From the NCBI GenBank assembly GCA_017560175.1, contig JAFYOK010000270.1, forward strand, positions 1-18,152: 18,152 nt of DNA, given 5' to 3'. Numbering within the stretch: the stretch's first letter is position 1; the number at the start of each line of letters is the position of its first letter. Position numbers and translations under genes: made by a program. Positions 1-6,461 of this stretch are shown piece by piece. The DNA is from Clostridia bacterium. GTDB lineage: Bacteria > Bacillota > Clostridia > Oscillospirales > Butyricicoccaceae. The notes beneath the pieces were generated by a model. The model saw only the letters and a list, made by a program, of their open reading frames with translations. It was not told the origin of the DNA and searched no databases.

Positions 1-11
1 AATGATTTCAT
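1..11 (-). CDS. Possible 5' end of a gene running off the left edge
   Basis: On the minus strand an ATG at 11-9 is followed by AAA TCA and then leaves the window. A purine-rich stretch (AAGGGA, then about seven bases) precedes it and could act as a ribosome binding site. Only three codons are visible, so nothing can be said about the product. Its position downstream of a TetR-type regulator remnant, with an operator-like palindrome at 31-47, suggests it could have been a target of that regulator. This is a guess from context. Confidence 0.25.
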
Positions 12-30
12 TTTCTTTTCCCTTTCCATC

Positions 31-47
31 AATGAATATTGTTCATT
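31..47. promoter_or_regulatory. Operator-like palindrome
   Basis: AATGAATATTGTTCATT is a near-perfect dyad: arms AATGAA and TTCATT around a 5-nt centre. Size and shape resemble TetR-family operators. It lies 20-36 nt upstream of the possible minus-strand start at 11 and next to a TetR-family remnant. No binding specificity can be read from the sequence alone. Confidence 0.35.
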
Positions 48-57
48 TATGTTGTTT

Positions 58-90
58 AAAAAAAGAAGCATTTCTGCTTCCTTTTTGTTT
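58..90 (-). terminator. Intrinsic terminator after the tetR remnant
   Basis: A 6-bp stem GAAGCA (65-70) and TGCTTC (75-80) with a TTTC loop is followed, reading on the minus strand, by seven T residues (A tract at 58-64). It starts about 10 nt after the stop codon of the TetR remnant. The stem is short but the T tract is good. Confidence 0.6.
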
Positions 91-434
91 TTAAAGTTTC
101 AGCAGCCGTTTCCAGCCCATTTGAATGGCCTCGATGCGCTCCTGCTCGGTTAATCCTTGGGTAAAAATCAGACCCAATTCACCATACAAGCCGATGATGG
201 CTGTTGTATCAGTGTCAGAGATATCGATTTCGCCCTTTTCCTTTGCTCTTCTCAGCACTTGCTGGATATGGGGCAATAATTTGGCTGCAACGCGCAAAAG
301 CAGCTGGTCATGCATTGCGCGACTTCCGGCACTGTGAAAAAAAGCATAGAGTTCGGGATCTTTCTCTTCTGCTGAGGTCAGCCAACCCAGAGCCATACCG
401 ATACTGTCGATCCACGCCTCTATGGAAAGATCCT
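91..434 (-). pseudogene. TetR/AcrR-family regulator, C-terminal remnant
   Basis: About 114 residues survive, ending at the TAA at 93-91. The pattern is that of a TetR ligand-binding/dimerisation domain: WIDSIG, then helices ending in LLPHIQQVLRRAKEKGEID followed by DTTAIIGLYGELGLIFTQG. The family is usually about 190 residues with the DNA-binding helix-turn-helix in the first 50. Here that helix-turn-helix is absent. Upstream of about 434 the frame stays open to an ATG at 606, but that stretch is the antisense of the flavodoxin and resembles no TetR N-terminus. QDLSIEAW may be the last residues of the original N-terminal domain (the common 'KQDL' position). Without the DNA-binding domain and its promoter it should not work as a repressor. 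The exact breakpoint is uncertain by roughly 10 nt. An assembly chimera is the main alternative. Confidence 0.7.
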
Positions 435-878
435 GCCTCCGTCTATGCATCAAAGCATCATGGAAATACCAGAAAACTGGTGGAGTACCTGGCGAATCGA
501 CAGAAGATCCATTTGATCGATGCTGAAACAGCAGAAAATATAGATTATGAAAGGTATGATCTGATCGGATTTGCATCGGGTATAGATTTTGGAAAGTTTT
601 ATCCATCGGTCATAGAACTGGCCGAGCAACTTCCGGCAGGGAAAAAGGTTTACACTCTATATACCTGCGCAAAGGATCAGCAGAAATACGGTCTACAAGT
701 CAAAGAGATCGCTCTTATGTGTGGATGCCGATGGTTGGGAAAGTATGGATGCAAAGGTTGGAATACCTATGGACCCTGGAAGCTGATCGGAGGCATCAAT
801 AAAAATCACCCTTCGGCAGAGGAGTTGGCAAAAGCTGAGCAGTTTTATCTTCATATTCTGCAGGAAGCAAAAATATAA
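435..878 (+). pseudogene. Flavodoxin-family protein, 5'-truncated
   Basis: The frame from about 435 encodes a short flavodoxin-like FMN protein of about 147 residues: SVYASKHHGNTRK is beta-strand 1 plus the FMN phosphate-binding loop, then YDLIGFASGIDFGKFY, KKVYTLYTC, and the C-terminal YGCKGWNTYGPWKLIGGINKNHPS block. Such proteins carry electrons between redox enzymes in the cytoplasm. Only about five residues (start codon and strand 1) seem lost. The frame is open to an ATG at 204, but that stretch is antisense to the TetR remnant and unlike a flavodoxin. No in-frame start with a ribosome binding site lies near the expected position; an ATG at 422 is one base out of frame and has no Shine-Dalgarno sequence. 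It converges on murC over a shared terminator. Expression is doubtful. Confidence 0.7.
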
Positions 879-886
879 ATCAGGAC

Positions 887-925
887 AAAAAATCCCCCTT
901 TGCTGCAAAACAAAGGGGGATTGGT
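887..925 (-). terminator. Bidirectional terminator between flavodoxin remnant and murC
   Basis: A perfect 12-bp stem, AATCCCCCTTTG (891-902) with CAAAGGGGGATT (911-922) around an 8-nt loop. On the minus strand it is followed by six T residues, making a strong murC terminator. On the plus strand the T-rich GGTATTTTTATG follows, so it can also stop flavodoxin transcription. Confidence 0.85.
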
Positions 926-939
926 ATTTTTATGGAGAA

Positions 940-2328
940 TTATTCGCACTTGACCTTCTGCGCCAGAATGTCATAGACCTTATAGACATCGCCGGCACCC
1001 ATAGTGAAGATCAGATCACCGGGACGGGCATTGTCACGGATAAAGTCGGCAGCAGCTTCCAGAGAAGAGAGGCAAATCGAGCCCTTAATCATGCTGGACA
1101 GCTTCTGGGATGTAATACCGGAGAAATTGGTCTCGCGTGCAGCAAAGATCTCGGTCAGAACACAGAGATCACAATGGGTCAGTGCATCGGCAAACTCATT
1201 GAGCAGAGAGACGGTACGAGAATATGTATGAGGCTGGAAGATGCAGATGGTGCGGCCGGGATTCATATCGGCAGCAGCCTTGAGGGTAGCTTCGATCTCG
1301 CTGGGATGATGCGCATAGTCATCAAAGATACGAGCGCCATTATAGGAGCCGCGGTACTCGAAGCGGCGGCCAACACCACGGTATTCCTCAATGCCCTTCT
1401 TGAAGGCCTCGGGCTCAACTTCCAGCAGGTCGGCAACAATGGCAGCTGCAACAGCATTACGCGCATTATGCATACCGGGAACGTTCATATCGATGCGGGT
1501 CATGACCTTACCGTCATGGATAACATCGAAGCTGTAGAAACCGTCATGGGAAACAACGTTGTCCATATAATAGTCGGCTTCGGGAGAGCAGCCAAAGGTG
1601 ATAACACGGCGGTTGATATCCTTGACTGCCTTAATGGTATTGATATCGTCCTGGCAGGCGATGACAACACCGGTCTTCTCAGGAACCAGATAAGCAAATT
1701 TGGTGAAGGATGCAATGATATCATCGGTATCGCTGAAGAAGTCCAGATGGTCGCGGTCGATGTTGAGGATGATGGCGATGGTGGGGGTGAAGCTGAGGAA
1801 GGAGTTCTTATATTCACAGGCCTCAGCGACGAAGAGATCATCCGAACCGATACGCAGACTGCCGCCGATATTGCTCAGATTGCCGCCGACCATAACAGTG
1901 GGGTCGCAGCCGGCGCTCTGGGTAAAGGTTGCGATCATCGAGGTAGTAGAAGTCTTGCCATGGGTACCGGCAATGCAGACCGACTGCTTATAGCGGCTCA
2001 TCAGCATACCCCAGGCGTTTGCACGTTCGATGATGGGTGTGCCGCGCTTCTTGGCGCCAACGATATCGGGGTTGTTGTCGAGGACAGCAGCTGTGCGGAT
2101 GACCAGTACAGCGCCGGCAGTATTCTCAGTATCATGACCCTGGATGAAGCGGATGCCCAGAGCATTGAATTCTTCGAGGTAGGGAGAGGGGTCACGATCG
2201 GAACCCTGAACATTTGCACCCATGCTGCGAAGCTCCTTAGCCAGCGCACACATCGAAACGCCATTGATGCCGCAGATGTGGATGAGCTGCTTGGAGTCGA
2301 TTATATCTTTAAATTCTGTATATGTCAT
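940..2328 (-). CDS. murC: UDP-N-acetylmuramate--L-alanine ligase (MurC)
   Basis: A 462-residue cytoplasmic Mur ligase that adds L-alanine to UDP-MurNAc with ATP, the first step of stem-peptide assembly in peptidoglycan synthesis. Length is normal for the family. Visible parts: N-terminal UDP-binding domain with IHICGINGVSMCALA (residues 16-30), the ATP loop GTHGKTSTT (121-129), the metal/ATP region EACEYKNSFLSF (169-180), LNIDRDHLDFF (188-198), the NARNAVAA segment (288-295), and the C-terminal domain starting at VGRRFEYRG with DDYAHHPSEI (336-345). The N-terminal loop differs a little from the usual GIGGIGMS form. The ATG at 2328 has GGTGA six bases upstream. The gene stands alone, divergent from spoVFA, with no other mur gene beside it. 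Confidence 0.97.
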   Translation of the reverse strand: MTYTEFKDIIDSKQLIHICGINGVSMCALAKELRSMGANVQGSDRDPSPYLEEFNALGIRFIQGHDTENTAGAVLVIRTAAVLDNNPDIVGAKKRGTPIIERANAWGMLMSRYKQSVCIAGTHGKTSTTSMIATFTQSAGCDPTVMVGGNLSNIGGSLRIGSDDLFVAEACEYKNSFLSFTPTIAIILNIDRDHLDFFSDTDDIIASFTKFAYLVPEKTGVVIACQDDINTIKAVKDINRRVITFGCSPEADYYMDNVVSHDGFYSFDVIHDGKVMTRIDMNVPGMHNARNAVAAAIVADLLEVEPEAFKKGIEEYRGVGRRFEYRGSYNGARIFDDYAHHPSEIEATLKAAADMNPGRTICIFQPHTYSRTVSLLNEFADALTHCDLCVLTEIFAARETNFSGITSQKLSSMIKGSICLSSLEAAADFIRDNARPGDLIFTMGAGDVYKVYDILAQKVKCE

Positions 2329-2362
2329 GAAAAATCACCAACCAAATCAATTCTGTCCTATT

Positions 2363-2368
2363 ATTATA
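2363..2368 (-). promoter_or_regulatory. Probable murC promoter -10 box
   Basis: Reading on the minus strand, a perfect TATAAT lies 35-40 nt upstream of the murC ATG. The -35 region is poor (TTTATC at 17 nt spacing). A 10-bp palindrome TTTCATGAAA at 2374-2383 lies in the spacer; its meaning is unknown. Confidence 0.55.
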
Positions 2369-2460
2369 TTACATTTCATGAAAAAGATAAAGAGTAAATC
2401 GAGGGCAGAAGGAAAGATTTTAAGTATAATTTCATTGAAAATTCGAATGTTAGCACAGGC

Positions 2461-2476
2461 AAACCATTTGTGGTTT
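2461..2476. repeat. Inverted repeat overlapping the spoVFA -35 box
   Basis: AAACCATTTGTGGTTT: perfect 6-bp arms around a 4-nt centre. Its last three bases are the first three of the TTTACA box at 2474-2479, a suitable place for an operator. No regulator can be named from the sequence. Confidence 0.45.
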
Positions 2477-2502
2477 ACAAGGGTTGCAGATGGGTGTAGA
2501 AT
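2474..2502 (+). promoter_or_regulatory. SigA-type promoter of spoVFA
   Basis: TTTACA (2474-2479) and TAGAAT (2497-2502) are separated by exactly 17 nt; each box matches the vegetative consensus at five of six positions. It lies about 35 nt upstream of the ATG. A mother-cell SigK-type promoter, as known for Bacillus spoVF, was not obvious. Confidence 0.6.
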
Positions 2503-2536
2503 AAAAGCAAATATATATTTGAGGGAGTTGTTGAAT

Positions 2537-3310
2537 ATGAAGTTTCTTGTATTGGGTATCGGTGGCGACGCCAGATATGGATATGTGGCCAAAGCCCTTG
2601 CAGATGATGGGTATACAGTAACCAAGGATCCCTCGGAGGCCGATGTTGTCATTCTGCCTTTCCAGGCGGTGGCAGAAGACGGCATTCATGTCTGGGGTAC
2701 CGACGAGGTCTATGCCGAGATCATGGCAAAGGTGCCTGCTCATGCACTGGTCTGCGGTGCCAATGCGCCCGACCGTGAAGTCCTTAATTATCTGGCAGAA
2801 CCCGGTATGAAGTATTTCAACGGCATCTGCACAGCTGAGGGTGCGCTTACGTTGGCTATGCAGCATTCCAAGAAGACCATTTGGAACAGTAATTGTCTGG
2901 TTTTAGGCAATGGCCATATCGGCAACTACCTGGCACAGATCCTGCGTGGTATGGGGGCAAAGGTCACCCAGGCATCCAGAAGCGTTGAAGGTATCTCCCA
3001 CGCCTTTGCCTATGGCAATCAGGGCATCCATCTGAATGAAGTCAAAAATGTCATGGCGCAGCAGGATATCATTTTCAATTCCATTCCTGCTATGGTTCTG
3101 GGAGAAGAGGAACTCAAGGCCATCCGTGAGGATGCGGTACTTGTTGAGATCGCTGCCGGCCGTAAGGGATTTGACCAGGAACTGGCCAAGTCGCTGGGCG
3201 TACACTTTGTCCAGGGCGTCAAGCTGCCCGGCAATTTCTGTCCCGATACAGCAGGCCGCGCCATTGCCGAAGCGGTGCTGCGTCTGATCGCAGAGGCCAA
3301 AGCAGAATAA
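2537..3310 (+). CDS. spoVFA: Dipicolinate synthase subunit A (SpoVFA/DpaA)
   Basis: A 257-residue protein matching SpoVFA, the NAD(P)-binding subunit of dipicolinate synthase. In Bacillus it works with SpoVFB in the mother cell to make dipicolinic acid for the spore core from a lysine-pathway intermediate. Family landmarks: GIGGDARYGYVAKAL (8-21), PFQAV (41-45) in the N-terminal domain, FNGICTAEGALTLAMQHS (94-111), the Rossmann loop VLGNGHIG (122-129), FNSIPAMVL (180-188), EIAAGRKGFD (204-213) and KLPGNFCPDTAGRAIA (229-244). The ATG at 2537 is chosen because AGGGAG stands nine bases upstream and the first strand (MKFLVLGIGG) follows at once; the frame is open further upstream without homology. 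The usual partner gene spoVFB is absent: the next gene is a helicase on the other strand. Confidence 0.92.
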   Translation: MKFLVLGIGGDARYGYVAKALADDGYTVTKDPSEADVVILPFQAVAEDGIHVWGTDEVYAEIMAKVPAHALVCGANAPDREVLNYLAEPGMKYFNGICTAEGALTLAMQHSKKTIWNSNCLVLGNGHIGNYLAQILRGMGAKVTQASRSVEGISHAFAYGNQGIHLNEVKNVMAQQDIIFNSIPAMVLGEEELKAIREDAVLVEIAAGRKGFDQELAKSLGVHFVQGVKLPGNFCPDTAGRAIAEAVLRLIAEAKAE

Positions 3311-3327
3311 AACAGCGTAGATAACAG

Positions 3328-3360
3328 AAAATCCGAGGTTCATCGAACCTCGGATTTTTT
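3328..3360. terminator. Bidirectional terminator between spoVFA and the DEAD-box gene
   Basis: A 14-bp perfect stem, AAAATCCGAGGTTC (3328-3341) with GAACCTCGGATTTT (3345-3358), followed by TTTTTT on the plus strand. On the minus strand TTTT also follows the stem, so it serves the convergent helicase gene too. Confidence 0.88.
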
Positions 3361-3371
3361 ATTGGATGAAA

Positions 3372-4934
3372 TTATTTCTTGCCCTTGCGGAAACCACCGT
3401 TGCGACCACGGCTGTAACCGCCCTTGCTGTTGGGACGGCCGGAAGACTTCTTGGGCTCCTCAGCAGCACGGAAAACAACGACAAAGTCATTGACAGTAGC
3501 ATCGGTCATGGTACGCATGACGTGACGTGCATTTTCGGGGGAAAGCTCAATGAAGGATTCCTTGGGGTTAACGGTGATGCGGCCGATATCCTGCTTGCGC
3601 AGACGTGCATGCTTCATAATAGCGCCCGAGATATGGCTGGGACGGATATCATGTTCAGCGCCGACGTCGACCGAAACCAGAACGTTTCTGGGGTTGTCCT
3701 TAAACTTGGAAGCGGTGCCGGCACCATTCTTCTTGTCATCGCCGGGCTTGGGACGGTAGCTTGCCTTGGCATTGTTGGTGGCGCGGATCTTGTCGTCGGG
3801 CAGAGCTTCTGTGCCTTCCAGATCGTAGGGGATCAGATGAGCGCCGCTCTTGTCTTCGATGTCGCAGAGGTTGAAGAACTCGCCGCGGTTGGCAATGAGG
3901 GTATAGGCGGCACCATAGTTGCCGGCACGGCCGGTACGGCCGATTCGGTGGACATAATATTCGGTATCCTGGGGGATATCGTAGTTGATGATGGCCTGAA
4001 CACCGGAAGCGTCGATACCGCGAGCTGCGACGTCGGTGGCGACCAGGATGTTAACGCTGCCGGCCTTGAACTCACGCATGACATGGCTGCGGAAGGACTG
4101 CTTCATATCACCGTGGAGGGCAACAGCAGCAAGACCCTTTTCGACCAGATGTTCGGTGAGAACATCGACCATGTGCTTGGTGTTGCAGAAGATGAGGGAG
4201 CGCTGGATACCCAGCTTTTCCATCAGCAGAACGACAGAATTGGCCTTCTTGCTCTGAGGAACTTCGCAGTAATACTGAGTGATCAGTTCAAATGCGGTCT
4301 GGCCATCGTCACCCTTGACGTGAACAGGATCCTTCTGGAAGCGCTGGGTGATGCGCATGATCTGTGTGGGCATGGTGGCAGAGAAGAGGAGAGTCTGGCG
4401 CTCTTCGGGGCAGCAGTTGAGGATGTAACGGATATCATCCAGGAAGCCCATGTCCAGCATCTCATCGGCTTCGTCCAGGACGACCATCTTGATATGGTCC
4501 ATCTTGAGGGTGCCGCGCTTGATATGGTCGATGATACGGCCGGGAGTACCGACAACGATCTCAGCCTTCTTGAGGCCGCGGATCTGGATCATGATGGTCT
4601 GGCCACCGTAAGCAGGAACGGTCTTGACGCCTTCCTTATACTTGGCAAACTTACGCATTTCATCGGTGATCTGAATGGCCAGCTCACGGGTAGGAGCGAG
4701 GACCAGGACCTGTACACGGCCTTCCTCGGTGGGTTCTGTCATTTCGACTGCGGGGATGGCAAAGGCAGCTGTTTTGCCTGTGCCTGTGCTCGACTGGCCG
4801 ATAACATCGCGGCCTTCGAGAACGACGGGGATGATGTTTTCCTGGATGGGAGTCATGCCTTCATAGCCGACATCGGCGATGGCGCGCAGGACTTCTTCGG
4901 AAAGGTTCAGGTTGCTGAAAAGCTTTTCGTCCAT
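3372..4934 (-). CDS. deaD: DEAD-box ATP-dependent RNA helicase with DbpA-type RNA-binding domain
   Basis: A 520-residue cytoplasmic RNA helicase of the DeaD/CsdA/DbpA group, which unwinds short RNA duplexes in ribosome assembly, RNA decay and cold adaptation. Order of motifs: Q motif (F..L.L to TPIQ, 6-31), motif I SSTGTGKT (48-55), PTREL (81-85), GG (110-111), TPGR (130-133), DEAD (154-157), SAT (185-187), ARGID (304-308), HRIGRTGR (329-336). A linker of about 50 residues leads to a DbpA-like RNA-recognition domain (about 416-490) and a basic Gly/Arg/Lys-rich tail (491-520), a usual RNA-binding tail. Motif I has SS where AQ is common. The ATG at 4934 has GGAGA six bases upstream. It is monocistronic. 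The precise paralogue (CshA, DeaD or DbpA) is not certain; rRNA-specific DbpA is possible. Confidence 0.94.
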   Translation of the reverse strand: MDEKLFSNLNLSEEVLRAIADVGYEGMTPIQENIIPVVLEGRDVIGQSSTGTGKTAAFAIPAVEMTEPTEEGRVQVLVLAPTRELAIQITDEMRKFAKYKEGVKTVPAYGGQTIMIQIRGLKKAEIVVGTPGRIIDHIKRGTLKMDHIKMVVLDEADEMLDMGFLDDIRYILNCCPEERQTLLFSATMPTQIMRITQRFQKDPVHVKGDDGQTAFELITQYYCEVPQSKKANSVVLLMEKLGIQRSLIFCNTKHMVDVLTEHLVEKGLAAVALHGDMKQSFRSHVMREFKAGSVNILVATDVAARGIDASGVQAIINYDIPQDTEYYVHRIGRTGRAGNYGAAYTLIANRGEFFNLCDIEDKSGAHLIPYDLEGTEALPDDKIRATNNAKASYRPKPGDDKKNGAGTASKFKDNPRNVLVSVDVGAEHDIRPSHISGAIMKHARLRKQDIGRITVNPKESFIELSPENARHVMRTMTDATVNDFVVVFRAAEEPKKSSGRPNSKGGYSRGRNGGFRKGKK

Positions 4935-4980
4935 TTATGTTCTCCAAAAATATAATAGTTTCCAATGAATACAGTTAAAA

Positions 4981-4992
4981 GGGAAGGTTCCC
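4981..4992. repeat. 12-bp palindrome in the helicase leader
   Basis: GGGAAGGTTCCC has 5-bp arms around GG. It lies just after the inferred transcription start of the helicase gene. The centre is too short for a stable hairpin, so if it matters it is more likely a protein site. Chance is possible. Confidence 0.25.
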
Positions 4993-5003
4993 ATACATAA
5001 TTA

Positions 5004-5032
5004 AGTATAACACATCGACGAAAAAATCGCAA
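5004..5032 (-). promoter_or_regulatory. Promoter of the DEAD-box helicase gene
   Basis: On the minus strand TTGCGA (5032-5027) and TATACT (5009-5004) are 17 nt apart. The boxes match consensus at four and five of six positions. The leader would be about 60 nt. Confidence 0.55.
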
Positions 5033-5056
5033 ATACGACTTGTGAACAGAACATAG

Positions 5057-5088
5057 AAAAGCCGCACGGAAGAACCCGTGCGGCTTGG
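5057..5088 (-). terminator. Terminator of the amidohydrolase gene
   Basis: An 11-bp stem AAGCCGCACGG (5059-5069) with CCGTGCGGCTT (5076-5086) around a 6-nt loop, with TTTT on the minus-strand side. It sits 20-50 nt after the stop codon. Confidence 0.75.
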
Positions 5089-5106
5089 CAGATATGCTGA
5101 AAAGGA

Positions 5107-6321
5107 TTACTGATGCTTGTAGACGACGCCTTCCTTCATGACGAATGCGCAATCTGTCATGATGGTGATGTCTTCCAGAGGATTCTTCTTGAAGGCAACG
5201 ATATCGGCGAACTTGCCTGCATCAACAGAACCGAACTTGTCGAAAGAAGAGAGCAGCTCGGCATTGGTCTTGGTAGCAGCGATCAGGGTCTGGGCAGGAG
5301 TGAAGCCAAACTTGGTCATCAGCTCGAACTCATAAGCCTGCTTGCCGTGGAAGTTGGAGGGAGTACCGGCATCGGAGCCGAAGGTGTGCTTGACACCCAG
5401 GCGGATACCTTCACGTACGCCCCATTCATGGCGCTCGTAGACCTGCTTGGCCTTGTCGATCATCCATGTCTGCAGACCCATCTGCTCGCCGCAGGTGACG
5501 ATACGCTCAGCAGCGATGATGGTGGGGGTGTGATATGTGCCATGCTTGAGGAACAGTTCGATGGCTTCGTCGTCCAGCATCATACCGTGCTCGATGGAGG
5601 TGATGCCTGCACGTGTGGCAGCCTTGATGCCGTCGGTGCCATGGGCATGGGCAGCGGTGTGGACACCGTACATTTTTGCAACTTCACAGATGGCATTCAG
5701 CTCATCCTGTGTCAGCTGCTGAGAGCCAACGGTTGTACCGAGGGACATAACGCCGCCGGTGGCCATAACCTTGAGGAAGTCGGCACCATACTTGAGGTTG
5801 TAACGAGCAACCTTGCGAGCCTCATAGGGACCATCGCAGGGGCCGCAGCCCAGAGTGTTCTGGAGATAGGGGCTGAAGTGATCGTCAGCATGGCCGCCTG
5901 TGGAGCTGATGCCGCCGCCGCTGGAGAAGACACGGGAACCGGGGAACTTGCCCTGGGCAATGGCATTACGGACAGAAACGCTGGTGAAGCCAACGCTGCC
6001 GCAGTCGCGAACGGTGGTGAAGCCGGCCATCAGGTTGGTCTTAGCCTGATCGAGGGCTGTGATGACATAGTTACCCAGCAGAGCCTGCGAAGCGCTGTAG
6101 GGATCGTTGTGTCCGGTCATATCCAGATGGACATGGGCATCGATCAGACCGGCCATGACGAAGCTGTCGGACAGGTCGATGATCTCGCAGTCCAGAGGGA
6201 GCTGTTCGGGGCAGGGGAGAACTTCGGCGATCTTCTTGCCCTCAACGATGACCAGCATGTTTTCCATAACGCTGCCGTCGTTGGAATTGAAGAGCTTACC
6301 GCATTTGATTGCCTTTTTCAT
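5107..6321 (-). CDS. Metal-dependent amidohydrolase (Met_dep_hydrolase / Xaa-Pro dipeptidase-like)
   Basis: A 404-residue enzyme of the amidohydrolase superfamily, closest in pattern to the group that includes Xaa-Pro/Xaa-Arg carboxypeptidase-like enzymes and imidazolonepropionase-like proteins. Expected metal ligands are all present: H63 and H65 in DAHVHL, a likely carboxylated K184 in DFLKVMATGG, H225 in HTAAHAHG, H245 in SIEHGMM, and D317 in GSDAGTP. The N-terminal beta-sandwich (1-55) and its C-terminal return (GKFADIVAFKKNPLED, 370-385) frame the barrel. No signal peptide or membrane segment is seen, so it should act in the cytoplasm. The true substrate cannot be read from sequence; a cyclic or proline-type amide bond is the family expectation. 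The ATG at 6321 has AAGGCGGT eight bases upstream. It is a single-gene unit divergent from addB. Confidence 0.9.
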   Translation of the reverse strand: MKKAIKCGKLFNSNDGSVMENMLVIVEGKKIAEVLPCPEQLPLDCEIIDLSDSFVMAGLIDAHVHLDMTGHNDPYSASQALLGNYVITALDQAKTNLMAGFTTVRDCGSVGFTSVSVRNAIAQGKFPGSRVFSSGGGISSTGGHADDHFSPYLQNTLGCGPCDGPYEARKVARYNLKYGADFLKVMATGGVMSLGTTVGSQQLTQDELNAICEVAKMYGVHTAAHAHGTDGIKAATRAGITSIEHGMMLDDEAIELFLKHGTYHTPTIIAAERIVTCGEQMGLQTWMIDKAKQVYERHEWGVREGIRLGVKHTFGSDAGTPSNFHGKQAYEFELMTKFGFTPAQTLIAATKTNAELLSSFDKFGSVDAGKFADIVAFKKNPLEDITIMTDCAFVMKEGVVYKHQ

Positions 6322-6368
6322 AAGGATCTACCGCCTTTCAATATATTAAAGAAGTAAAAGATGGTTAA

Positions 6369-6397
6369 ATTATAGTACATTGCCATTTTGAAATCAA
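6369..6397 (-). promoter_or_regulatory. Promoter of the amidohydrolase gene
   Basis: On the minus strand TTGATT (6397-6392) and a perfect TATAAT (6374-6369) are 17 nt apart, about 50 nt upstream of the start codon. Confidence 0.7.
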
Positions 6398-6417
6398 TAG
6401 CCTGCCGGTGAAAAACC

Positions 6418-6426
6418 TGTTATAAT
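6418..6426 (+). promoter_or_regulatory. Extended -10 promoter of addBA
   Basis: TGT followed by a perfect TATAAT (6421-6426) makes an extended -10 element. No good -35 box stands 16-18 nt upstream, which fits extended -10 promoters. The start codon of addB is 35 nt further on, with AGGAGG six bases before it. Confidence 0.65.
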
Positions 6427-6461
6427 ATCAACATAGCAAAAAAGAAAACAGGAGGAAAACT

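Noticed and set aside
204..434. N-terminal 77 codons of the plus-strand frame that runs into the flavodoxin
   Set aside because: This part is antisense to the TetR remnant, shows no flavodoxin or signal-peptide character, and has no ribosome binding site at its ATG; not a real fusion protein.
2222..2536. Upstream extension of the spoVFA frame
   Set aside because: The extra 105 codons overlap murC in antisense and the intergenic promoter; SpoVFA homology begins at 2537 with a ribosome binding site.
3366..4955. 529-codon open frame on the plus strand opposite the DEAD-box gene
   Set aside because: It is exactly codon-aligned with the helicase gene. In that register stops appear only where the real gene uses TTA, CTA or TCA, which it avoids. 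The product is low-complexity (Asp/Gly/Ala/Val-rich) with no family pattern.
5113..6357. 414-codon open frame opposite the amidohydrolase, and 1174-2397 opposite murC
   Set aside because: Both are codon-aligned shadows of genes with complete catalytic motifs; the translations resemble no protein family.
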